From assembly GCA_022478985.1 (NCBI GenBank), contig JAKSZP010017451.1, forward strand, positions 1 to 64,000: DNA of 64,000 bases, given 5' to 3'. Source of the DNA: Massospora cicadina. Its lineage: Eukaryota; Entomophthoromycota; Entomophthoromycetes; Entomophthorales; Entomophthoraceae. Positions 53,751 to 63,690 of the stretch are shown here, piece by piece; positions within the stretch are counted from its first letter, which is position 1, and the number at the start of each line of letters is the position of its first letter. The notes under the pieces are model-generated. The model had not been told where the DNA came from, ran no database searches, and worked only from the letters and a program-made list of their open reading frames with translations. The translations under genes and the position numbers were made by a program.

Positions 53751-54439
53751 TGTTGGATTAAGGAGTTTTTCGCTTTCTGGTACTAAATAGGCCTAAACTC
53801 TAACAAATGGGGATTGTATCACTAAAACAATAAAATAAAATAAAAATTTAAAATTAGAAAGTTGAGGTTTTCATAGTTGTTTGCTTTTGTGGTATAAGAA
53901 AAACGAATCATCTTAATATCCAATTAGTCAGTATTTAAACTTTATCAAGGGTCAAAGGAATTAAATGATAAGTTTGAAATGGCATATTATCATCCAAATA
54001 AGAAAATATGGGAATTCATCCTATCAAAGATTGGAAAACTTGCTTCACTTTGGCTGAATGACATATGGGGAGTTAATTTTTAGCCAGATGTAACAGTGTG
54101 TAACAATTTAATTTATTCCAGACAATTCTCATTTGCTAAAATTATTTCACCTTGGGTGACCTCCGCCACGCCTATAAAATGAGGTTGTCCCTACTTAGGT
54201 GTTGGTTATGAACTAGATGTGATAAGGTGGGGGCCTTGAAAGAGCTCTTGTCTCCTCCAATGAGTTGGAATTTTCCGACTACCTAAACTTAAACTAATCA
54301 GCCAAGTTTTATTAGTATTAAATGTTTTACCCCAATTTGAAGTGTTTCACCAAGAATCTTCCAGGGGCTTTAAGCTGATTTTACTTAAATTGAAACCCAA
54401 ATCACTCTTTATACAACATGGAATTGTAATTGTCCAACA
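53751..54439 (-). repeat. M3 5' LTR
   Basis: Partner of 41728-42429. Plus-strand ends TGTTGGATTA and TTGTCCAACA. It carries GCCTATAAAATGAGG, the slightly decayed antisense TATA-like box. Confidence 0.9.
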
Positions 54440-54444
54440 CCATG

Positions 54445-55255
54445 GTCAATTGTCTGTAACCAAGAAGCTCCTACAACAGCTCCAATTCTAGTGGCTGGCC
54501 CAGCATTGGATGAGCTTATCCATTTGAAATGTTTTGACTGGATCTATGATAGTGACTGGCCGTTTATTGTCAAGCTAGATAACACTTTGGGGGAGTTTTC
54601 ATTAATCTCAATTTACACTCTTGCCATTTCTGTGCAAAAATCAGTTTTCTATTTATAAAAATTTAAATAAATTGGCAGTTGAGGCTGCAGCTGCCCTTGC
54701 CAATACCCTACTCTACCATCAACTTCATGGGCAATGGAACCTCTTTCAGAGGGTATTCCCATATCAAATTTTTTCCTATAATTTTGTTGAAGATGCAAAA
54801 TTCAAAATTGAGGTGCTCACTTTATTGGTGCATGCTGCGCTTTCATCAACAGGGCAAAACTTCTCTTTTTGACCCCAACTATCCCAAAACCCGCCAGTAC
54901 ATCAAATCATTCACTTGTGTGCCTGCTCTTATCACTTTGTCTGAGCATCAAATTGCTCAATACATTGAGGCAATGGACACCATCAGCCTTATTAAAGGAG
55001 AAAACCCACAACTATACCTCCTTATGCCACATGTTTCTGATGCCCCTACCCCAATGTTGTCCATCATGGTCCGCCAGATAAAGCGGGCGCCAGACAAAAG
55101 TTTTTCAAAGCTTCTCGCCATCTGAAATGGCTTCTTAGGCTGATAACTTAGAGTCTGTATTGGGATTTTTTATTATGGTAATCCTTTTTTTGGTTTATTT
55201 GCAAATAAAAATGCATGTTGGCTCCCCTTTTGGGTTGGGCTACTAGTGCTAAAAA
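54445..55255 (+). mobile_element. X2: LINE-like copy, right part
   Basis: Continues X2 after M3. Conserved blocks shared with X1: AVEAAAALANTLLYHQLH, EDAKFKIE, IKSFTCVPALITLSEHQIAQ, YIEAMDTISLIKGENPQLYL and LMPHVSDAPTPMLS (54679-55125). It ends in a shared 3' segment CCCTTTTGGGTTGGGC and TAGTGCTAAAAAA. A diverged TSD may be TTAATTATCTCCCC (about 41262) and TTAGTTCATCTCCCC (about 55273). Confidence 0.7.
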
Positions 55256-55264
55256 AGCGATCCA

Positions 55265-55868
55265 TAACCTTAGTTCATCTCCCCAAAGCAAGATTAGCTC
55301 AGCCTTCTTGTCCTTGTTTTGATATGTCTGGTATTACTCAGATCACTTAATATTTTTGTAAGACCTTGTGATTAATCTAATCATTACTCTAAGTTAGATT
55401 TTAAGCTCAAGGTTCATCTTGTGAACCCTAAGAATGAAGGGAACTCAGGAAATTAGGGCGGAGTAGAAAGATGATATTCTACATCTGCCTTCTCTAAAAA
55501 ATCCCAAGTAGAAAAAATTTCTGACCCCACTTTCCATCTGAAAGAAGGAGAACAACAACGCCTCACTTTAACAATTCAGAGAGTAATAGCAGAAGTTATG
55601 GTAACCATTATCAACTTCTCCCTGAAAAAGTGCAAAGCCAGGCTGGCACAATTTATAAGAGACTTACATTTAACATGTAAAAACAAGAGATTCCTGTCGC
55701 CTTAGGCAATATCCTCAAACAAACGGGGTACAAGTGCCAGTACACATTGAGAATTTATGGGAATCTAGCCCTCAACTAGGAGATGAGATTCAGTATTGTA
55801 AGAATCAAGAAGACACCTTTGATGTCCATGCAATAAATTCTAAATATGCATTTTTAATGCACCTATAT
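55265..55868 (+). pseudogene. P4 gag, second part
   Basis: After X2, SKLDFKLKVHLVNPKNEGNS (about 55390-55450) parallels SFKSNLVFNLNPTKGN in P3 gag. The rest up to P3 is readable only in short pieces and shows no zinc knuckle. Confidence 0.45.
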
Positions 55869-57022
55869 TGTTTTTGGGATTTTTGCCCATATTCCAAGCC
55901 TTCTGGATTACCAGGAATCGCTAGGGGATAATTCCCTAAGGCGAGGTGAATTGGAAATCAGTTGACCCTAATTTTAGAGTAACTATGTTTGAGGATTTTA
56001 GTATATTCGTCTAGTCATATCCATCAGGGATCAATCCAGATGAATGCATAGGATTCATAAGACGGAGTTACTGACAAAATAGGGGCATCTGATAGTGATT
56101 AACTAACAGGTGTACCAATTGGGATCAGTTGAGTTTCATCACTAACTGATTGGGAATGTAAGTAGTAAGTTTTGAGGCGAGTGATGCCGCCTGCAACTAG
56201 CAAATTAATCAATTGATTTGTGACCTGCCTTAATGGGTAATAAGTCCCATTACCTAAGCAGGTCGCTAGCAAAATATTGTTGGTTCACTTAGATCGTGAG
56301 GAAAACGTTAGGGACATGTTTTCCGACTCTTTCCATTTAGGTTTAGAGGATTTCCAATGACGGAATCCTAGCAAGGATGGGGAAGCCCATTACTGCCAAG
56401 ACGAGGATGGATGATTCAATGGCAATAGCTGCCATTTTATTGAAGAGGTGTCAACCGAGGGTTAGACAACCAAATCCTCACTATAAATTCCCTATAATAA
56501 ACTTATAATAAAAAACAGTTATATATTACTACAGATATAAAGTTCTATAGTTTTCCATCCGTTATATAGTTTAAGTAGTAAACCACTATCAGTTTTCAAT
56601 TGTTCTATTCTTATCAAGGATAATATTGCTGTGTGCAATAATTGGGAGACTCTTTTAATGAAAAGAGTAAAGATCTGAGCGTGGATCTAGAGAAGAAGGA
56701 GAAACAATTGGGGATTGCTGCCAACTGTGTGTTGGACCAAAAAAGGGCCACTAGAGAATCTCAGAGAAGATTGTGTTGGACAGTATAAGGGAACAAATCT
56801 CTAATCAAGACATCTCAAGTATTTTGGATGGGAATACTGGCTGAGCGTTGGGCTGAGATCTAAGAATTCCACTCAACTATGGATAACAATTGTCATACTA
56901 TTATCAAACTGATAATATCATATACTATACAATGCGGATGAAGTGCACAAGAACTGAACCTGTGGAGTAATAAGTTTATAGGGTTAATTGGCCAATAGTA
57001 ACCAAAAACTTTAAATTTTACA
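55869..57022 (+). repeat. P3 5' LTR
   Basis: Nearly identical to 62132-63285 in long blocks (AGATCTGAGCGTGGATCTAG, GGACAGTATAAGGGAACAAA). Ends TGTTTTTGG and TTTTACA. Confidence 0.95.
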
Positions 57023-57025
57023 AAT

Positions 57026-57043
57026 TGGTGCTCACTACACTGG
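57026..57043 (+). other. P3 primer-binding site
   Basis: TGGTGCTCACTACACTGG three bases after the LTR end, the same tRNA-type site as in M3 and P4. Confidence 0.75.
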
Positions 57044-57109
57044 TGTAGTTGAGTAGGAGAACTTATAAGGATGTCATATAAAGACTAGTTATGAAAACTA
57101 AATAATAGT

Positions 57110-58312
57110 TAGCCACTGTAAATCAGAATGCCCTAAACTCAGTGGATCATTGGGAATTCAAAGCCTTGGAAGAACGAGTCGCCAAGATGGAGGAAGGGAT
57201 AGATAATGTGGCAAGCTTTGGGAACGAGTTACTTGGGAAAGTAACTTCATTGAAGAAGGAAGGGGACCTCGTTTGAGAGGTCTTATATCTGAAAACGGAG
57301 CAAGAATTGGATTAAGTTCATTTGAGAGATTTCAGCGCTGATATAGAGCAACTAATCAAACAGGTCAAGGAACTTAAAACTCACAAATGTGATTGTGAGC
57401 CATTTGCAGCAAATGATGTTAAAGAAAGAAGTCCTCGTACAATAATTGGGAAGTTGAATACCCCAAGAAACATGCCTCCCGCTTTTGCTGCCATTTCTGA
57501 GATGACGCCTGAAGTCACTCCTCAAATGAGCTGAGTGGCCAAACCTAGGGAAGCGGCTAGAGATAACTTGGAGGAATTTTAGGCAACACTAAAATTGCCA
57601 ATATTCCATCAAGATAATGCCCCAGCGTTTTTCCAACTGTTTGATATGACCATGTATGGCTACAATGATCATCAAAAGGCGTTGATGGTCATGAATTGCC
57701 TAGACACCAACTGCAGAACTTAATGTTACCCCACCTGGAGGGGGACAGCTGGTCATATGCTGAGGCCAAGGCAGCCATCATGATGGAATTTGGGAGTCTG
57801 ACGCACATGTTGAAGCGCAAACAGTAGTTTATGGGAATCCAGTTCCATAAAGGCGAGTCTTTAGCAAGCTTTGTGGATCAGTTCTACCAGGAGTCGCAAT
57901 TCCTGGTTGAAGCGAAGGTACTGGATGACTTTTGTGCCAGAATTGCCTTACAAGCAGCCCTTTGGCCCTATTTTAATTTGCACCGCATGATGTCTTCTGT
58001 GTTCACGATAAAAATAACTACCTCTTGAATGGTAGATAGTTTGCGAATTTTGGGAGAAACCTTTGATGCCCTAAACAGAAGTTTTAAATCCAATCTGGTG
58101 TTCAATTTGAATCCCACAAAGGGGAACTAATGTGCTAAAGAGATGAACAATCAAACTGTGTTGGGGAATAAGCCCAAAGAATTCAGATGGATGAATAAGA
58201 AAGAAAAGGTCTTCTACCAATGTGGTGGGAAGGGACATTTCGCTGTGCACTGTAAGAAGCTAAAGGATAAAATCAACGTGGTCCAGGCAAAAGAGTTGGC
58301 TGCCACCAAGTA
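57110..58312 (+). pseudogene. P3 gag, broken, with damaged CCHC knuckle
   Basis: N-terminal coiled coil (KALEERVAKMEEGIDN, IEQLIKQVKELKTHKCD), capsid-like LPIFHQDNAPAFFQLFDMTM and GIQFHKGESLASFVDQFYQE, then at about 58205-58251 KVFYQCGGKGHFAVHC. The knuckle should start with Cys where Phe is read (TTC for TGC/TGT), so one zinc ligand is lost. Stops near 57534, 57720 and 58027. Confidence 0.75.
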
Positions 58313-58699
58313 ATCAGGAAAAGGGCCCTCAGCCTAGTTGGGGAACAGTCTAAAGCTATGGAGAAGCCTGTTCCTCCTGACATCATGACTGAGTATAATT
58401 GATATCATTGATCTGTTCGTGGAAAAAGCTGTACAGGATCACCTGTATCAAGTAGTCAATTTGGATGTAAATGCAGTGACCAGATCTGGGGTGAAGTAAA
58501 TCGACCCCAAGATGATTAGGGAAGTTTACCAGCTGTATGCCTGGCATCTGGCGGACAAGGTTTGAACCACCAAGAATCCTGAAGAATTTTCCGAAGTCCA
58601 ATTAGACGAGGTCAATTTGTTGATCCCCCTTAGCGTGATAAAGAAATCATTTCCTGATTTATTGCATAAATTATTCAAACCCTTAATTTGGCTAATAAT

Positions 58700-59175
58700 G
58701 CCGCTATACATTCAGTATACACTATATTGCAATACTCTGAGTATGTATATAGACATAAAAGTGAGTTTAGTGCGAGTGAGGGCGATTGTCAACGGTGGAG
58801 CGCCCATCAACATTGTCTCAACCAAGCTGGTAAAAAGGATGAAGATCTCGCCTGAATTGGAACATAAGAAGTATTATGGGACATCTGGGCCAAATACTGC
58901 CATCTCGTGTAAAGTGTATAGCTCTTTGCCACTATGATCTGTGTCCTTGGTGATATCTGCGCCAGCAATAGTTTTAGCAACCAAAACTATGACATTCTGA
59001 TTGGGACAGAATTTCTATGCAAGTATGGAGTTAAAAGTAACTTTGAGGATAATACGTTGACCATATTGGGTCAGACGTTATCATTGGTATATCAGAAGGA
59101 TGGTGAAGCTCCGCTGAATAGGATAAACAACTTCATCAATTTAATATACAATGATGGCATTGTCCCAATTTGATA
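58700..59175 (+). pseudogene. P3 aspartic protease, broken
   Basis: VRVRAIVNGGAPINIVSTKL, VKRMKISPELEHKKYYGTSG, then YDILIGTEFLCKYGVKSNFE. The catalytic D-S/T-G reads N-G-G. One frame change lies near 58937. Same arrangement as M6 and P4. Confidence 0.75.
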
Positions 59176-59269
59176 CCAATCAGTTAGTTGTAAGTGACAA
59201 GAAATGCCGATGGAAATCCTAGAGAACTTGGGAATTTCACTGAGGATCAATAGTGGAAACCATACCACC

Positions 59270-59590
59270 AGGATCGCAGATGATAATAAACACAGGGTTG
59301 ACATTGGAGATACCTGATCTGTTGTATGGTGAGATTGGAAGCCCCTGAAAGAAGTCCAGAGTAGAGCTTTAGGTGGCTCCTGGGATAATAATGCTGGGCC
59401 ATGGAGAAATTTGAGTTCTCCTGGAAAATTTAAGTGAAAACTCAATGAAGATCAAGAAGAATCAGAATATAGCGTTTGTTCATCTAATACTGATGGCTGA
59501 ATTGAGGAGATTCCACAATTTTGGGACTCTCAATGAGATGGGATTACTGGCTGGGGTAACTAAGAGTATCAACCTATTGGTTGATTGAGA
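59270..59590 (+). pseudogene. P3 dUTPase-like domain
   Basis: INTGLTLEIPDLLYGEIG, then VAPGIIMLGHGEI, a stop, VLLENLSENSMKIKKNQNIA and FVHLILMAELRRFHNFGTLN. TGLTLEIP ... YGEI matches dUTPase motif 1 (TGIxxxIPxGxYGxI); PGIIxxxxGEIxVLLxN fits the strand of motif 3; IKKNQNIAFVHL fits motif 4. The motif-3 Asp-Tyr is not evident, so catalysis is unlikely in this type. Confidence 0.55.
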
Positions 59591-59739
59591 GCAACTTGCT
59601 GATCTGTCATAAGGCCAGCAAGATGTGGTGTTCAAATTGTTTGAAAAGCATCAGGAAGTATTTGCTCAGGACGACCAAGATTTGAGATGTGCAAGAGATG
59701 TAATCCAAAAGGTTGACACCAGGGAAAATTTGCCAATCA

Positions 59740-60010
59740 GTATGAGACTGATTTGATAGTCAAAAGTGGCTGAAGCAGTAGTGGAGGATGAAATCAGTAA
59801 ACTAGTGAATCATGAGCTTCTAGTTCCATTGTCAAGTCCCTGGGTGAGTCTTATTCTAGTTGTGAAGAAAAAGGGTGGCTCCAACTGGGTGGTGATCAAC
59901 TACTGAAAGCTGAATAAGATTACAAAGAAGGATGTATATCTCTTACCAAGAATTGAAAATGCGCTAGATTGATTGGGAGAAGAGAATTATTTGAAGTGAT
60001 GGATCGATGA
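59740..60010 (+). pseudogene. P3 reverse transcriptase, N-terminal remnant
   Basis: SKVAEAVVEDEISKLVNHEL, LVPLSSPWVSLILVVKKKGG, SNWVVINY, KLNKITKKDVYLLPRIENAL. This is the fingers region; the sequence stops matching near 60000, before the catalytic box. The deletion removes the rest of RT, RNase H and integrase. Confidence 0.8.
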
Positions 60011-60019
60011 AAAAAATAA

Positions 60020-60260
60020 AAGTGTTCCCAAAGGACTGATGAACCATTAAGTTGGTCATGTACTGATGATTAGGTCAAGTTCAAAAAAAAGGACCTCTGA
60101 ACCAATCTAGATGGTTAAGTCCAAAAAAGGTTTCTGAACCAATCTAGCTGGTTAATCCTGAAAAAGGACCTCTGAACCATAGAAACTGGTAAATTTAAGT
60201 ACCCAGGACTCAGTTTGGGGAAAAAAGTAAAATAAAGAAAGATGGACCTCTGAACCAAAA
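60020..60260 (+). repeat. Degenerate tandem repeat in P3
   Basis: Several imperfect copies of a unit of roughly 40 bp with core GGACCTCTGAACCAATCTAG (also GGTTTCTGAACCAATC and GGACCTCTGAACCAAAAC). Its place, directly after the RT truncation, suggests it formed at or marks the deletion joint. Confidence 0.65.
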
Positions 60261-60520
60261 CAAGGTCAAGTTCCATGGAAAAAAGAAGAAAAAATAAAAA
60301 ATTGGTAAAAGATATTGGGAAAAAATAATATATATTACAAACTGCATATAAAAAACTGATATATTTTTATAATTTTTATTTTTATTGATTATCCTCAATA
60401 TGGGGATGATTCCGCCTATGTTGCCTCTTGGGGGAGAGAGGATGGATTGCAGTAGGAATGAATAGCCCATCAAAATTGAAGTGAGATTGGATGCTAGTGA
60501 GGGCTAGACCTACACAAAAC

Positions 60521-61993
60521 CTAGTTCTTTGAGTGGGCGCAGATCCCTGAAAGAAAGAGACTAGGGGAAAGGAAAATTGAAATGTTGGAAGAAGTCAATT
60601 GCAAAACCCAGGAGTGTGGAGGGAAGCAACAGTATAGAAAGAGGCAGTTGGTGAATAATCCCAAGTAATCCTGATATGGCACCAGAGCCAGAAGATTAAT
60701 TTTGAGTACCTGACAATGGCCTTCATCAAGAACACTAAACATATGGGCCAGCAGCAAATAAGGGATACTGGATGGGGGTTGCTGAATCATGCCCCCTACA
60801 AAAGCCATCTGCAGAAGATACTGATGGGAAGCACCAGAGATGAGATAGTCATGCAGGGAGCAAATGACATCTTGCAAGCAATGACTAAAGGCTCCTCAGA
60901 AGCTGAAGCTGAAGGAATGGTGAAATCTAGGAGAGGCTGGAAGCTTAGTGGACCAACTTCAAAGGACTTGGCCAGCAAAACAAAGAGCATAAGTAGCAAT
61001 ATCTTGATCTAGGATATTCTCAAGATCAGAGGGATTCAGCGCTAAAGATAAAGCCTCAGTGACTTATGCCCATATTTTTGCATAGGGGAGCTCAAAATGA
61101 ATACTGTTACTGATGGTGAGCTCAGTAGCCAATACAGTGGGTTTGTAGTATTGTCCGAGTCAGAAGAGGAACTCAGGAAGCAAGTAAAACCTGGCAAGAA
61201 AGGAGCGATCAAGAGCAAAAGGCATAATCTCAGGAGCATCCACAATGATGTTCAGTGCATTTGTGAAAGGAGCCAAATCCAGGAGAGTTTTGAAATCCAA
61301 CTCTGGAATTGACAATAGAGGAAGAATCAGCTGAGAGTTGTTTGAAATGATTGAAAGCCTGGTTTTGGAAGGATTAGTTACCATTTCCAGTAATTTGATG
61401 AAAGGACTAGTTGCTGGTGCCAGACTAGGCATATAAAACCTGGAAGGACCATAGAAGAGGTTCCTACGTGCATCCCAACTCATCTGCTGGAAGAGCTAAA
61501 GATCTTGATCAGACAAACTGTTTAGATGCTGTTGATACCGCGACTCAGAATTTGACATATGAGCTGGATGAGAGGGGGGATGTCAGACTTATATGAAAGT
61601 TGACATCATGCACTCTACAATCCATTAAGCTCCAATTTCAGAGAAATTAATCTCAAAGTTAATGGGATAAGCTCTCCAAAGAAGAATTAAAAATGACATG
61701 AGCCAAGAGGTTATGAGAGAAATAACAAGGGCAAACATAAATAAGTATTCTTAATTGGGCCACAAAATGAACATCAACAGCAAGAGTCTCTTGTCTAGGA
61801 TGAGGAAACTTAGGAAATCGAGGACGCTGGACCAAGAATCCTGAATATGACAGTAGGTCATATGCCCTGATGGGGGAAAACTGGATCCCAGGACTAATAT
61901 TGTCACAATTAAATCGATCAGCCTGGCACACAGTAGATCATAGGTACCACACTCTGAGTAGGCAGTAGCGAGGAGGAAGAGGAAGAGAACCAC
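60521..61993 (-). pseudogene. Antisense coding-like region in P3, unknown product
   Basis: On the strand opposite to P3, a start at 61558 gives MSNSESRYQQHLNSLSDQDL, one stop, then LFQQMSWDARRNLFYGPSRF, LAPATSPFIKLLEMVTNPSK, LPLLSIPELDFKTLLDLAPF, VDAPEIMPFALDRSFLARFY in one frame to about 61165. It continues in broken frames with SLHDYLISGASHQYLLQMAF, IPYLLLAHMFSVLDEGH and INLLALVPYQDYLGLF (60521-60877). Upstream another piece (61659-61931) reads ISPGIQFSPIRAYDLLSYSG. The frames, if joined, would give roughly 350-450 residues. No family recognised. It may be an accessory antisense gene of the element or a captured sequence. Confidence 0.45.
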
Positions 61994-62118
61994 ATGTCAA
62001 AGGTCATCCTGAGCAGCGTTGAGCATTGACTATCATACTCCACTTGAGAAAAAGAAGTATTTGACTGAGTGTCCAAAGCGGTGTTCTCATACCCTGGTCC
62101 TTTATGCTGGAAATCTAG

Positions 62119-62131
62119 GCAAGAGGGGGGA
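62119..62131 (+). other. P3 polypurine tract
   Basis: GCAAGAGGGGGGA directly before the 3' LTR. A similar tract (GAGAGGGGGGA followed by TGTCAGAC) lies at about 61570-61588. Confidence 0.75.
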
Positions 62132-63285
62132 TGTTTTAGGATTTTTTCCCGTATTACCAGCCTGCTAGATTACCAGTAATCGCTAGGGGATAATTCACTA
62201 AGGTGAGAGAATTGGAAATCAGTTGACCCTAATTTCAGAGTAACTATGTTTGGGGATCTTAGGATATTCGTCTGGTCATATCCATCAGGGATTGATCTGG
62301 ACAAATGCTTAGGATCTCATCAGGCAGAGTTACTGACAAAATAGGGGCATCTGATAGTGATTAACTATCAGGTATACTGATTGGGATTGGTCAGGTTTCA
62401 TCACTAACTGATTGGGAATGTAAGTAGTAAGTTGTGAGGCAAGTGATGCCGCCTGCAACTAGCAAATTAATCAGTTGGTTTGTGACCTGCCTTAATGAGT
62501 AATAAATCCCATTACCTAAGCAGGTTGCTAGCCAAATATGGTTGGTTTGCTTGTATCAAGAGGAAAACGTTAGGGACATGTTTTCCGACTCTTTCCATTT
62601 AGGTCTTGAGGATGTCCAACAATGGAATCCTAGCCAGGATGGGGAAGACCATCGCTGCTGAGATGAGGATGGGTGATTCAATGGCAACGGCTGACGTTTC
62701 ATTGAAGAGGTGTCAACTGAGGGTTAGACAACCAAATCCTCACTATAAATTCCCTAATATAAGCTCACAATAAAAAACAGTTAGATCATACTACAGATAT
62801 ACAGTTCTATAGTTTTCCATCCAGTATATAGTTTAAGTAGTAAACTATTATCAGTTTTCAATTTTTCTATTCTTATCAAGGATATTATTGCTGTGTGCAA
62901 TAATTGGGAGACTCTTTTAATGAAAAGAGTAAAGATCTGAGCGTGGATCTAGAGAAGAAGGAGAAACAATTGGGGATTGCTGCCAACTGTGTGTTGGACC
63001 AAAAAACTGCCACCAGGGAATCTCAGAGAAGATTATGTTGGACAGTATAAGGGAACAAATCCCTAATCAAGACATCTCAAGTATTTTGGATGGGAATACT
63101 GGCTGAGCGTTGGGCTGAGATCTAAGAATTCCACTCAACTATGGATAACAATTGTCCTACTACTATCAAACTAATAATATCATATACTATACAATGCGGA
63201 TGAAGTGCACAAGAACTGAACCTGTGCAGTAATAAGTTTATAGGGGTTATTGACCAATAGTGACCAAAAACTATAAATCTTTACA
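62132..63285 (+). repeat. P3 3' LTR
   Basis: Partner of 55869-57022. Starts TGTTTTAGG, ends TCTTTACA. Confidence 0.95.
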
Positions 63286-63690
63286 ATTGATAAAGCAGTA
63301 TATAAGATCTAAAATTAGAGCGATTGTTAACAATGAGGCACCAGTAAATTTTGTTTTCACTACAATGGTAAAGAAACTGGGCCTATCATCAGAGATAGAC
63401 CATAAAAATCTATGGTATGTCGGGTCCCCAGACCACTACATCTGAAGGAGCATACATAGCTTTTCCACTGCGGTTTGGCTCTCTAGTAATATTTTTTTAA
63501 AAAAATTTCTATTTCAAAATTATGACTTTCTAATTGGTACAAATTTGTGAGAACCCGTGTAGGCAAAGCCATTTTAAGGAAAACACATTGGAAATACGTG
63601 TATTAGATCTTCTGCTATTCTTGGAAGAAAAAGGGCCCAGCGCCACAAAAACAAGGGTTTGTTAACCTCTTATATCAAGATGGAATAATG
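63286..63690 (+). pseudogene. P4 aspartic protease, broken
   Basis: After P3 the outer element resumes: IRSKIRAIVNNEAPVNFVFT and TMVKKLGLSSEIDHKNLWYV, then QNYDFLIGTNL in another frame. The active site reads N-N-E in place of D-S/T-G. Closest here to the P3 and M6 proteases. Confidence 0.65.

Larger units (their letters stand above)
41728..54439 (-). mobile_element. M3: Ty3/gypsy element inserted in X2, interrupted by M4
   Basis: LTRs at 41728-42429 and 53751-54439, flanked by a perfect TSD CCATG (41723-41727, 54440-54444). Minus-strand order is primer site, gag, protease, dUTPase-like domain, RT, RNase H, integrase. M4 (47554-53746) lies exactly between the primer site and the 5' LTR. The best preserved of the M2/M3 family here, though still broken. 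Confidence 0.9.
55869..63285 (+). mobile_element. P3: Ty3/gypsy element with 1154-bp LTRs and truncated pol
   Basis: LTRs at 55869-57022 and 62132-63285, each 1154 bp. Inside: primer site, gag, protease, dUTPase-like domain and the start of RT. Pol ends near 60000; RNase H and integrase are absent. In their place are a short tandem repeat (about 60020-60260) and an antisense coding-like region (60521-61993). A polypurine tract (GCAAGAGGGGGGA) precedes the 3' LTR. TSDs are ambiguous (ATTG can be read on both sides). Non-autonomous. Confidence 0.85.
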
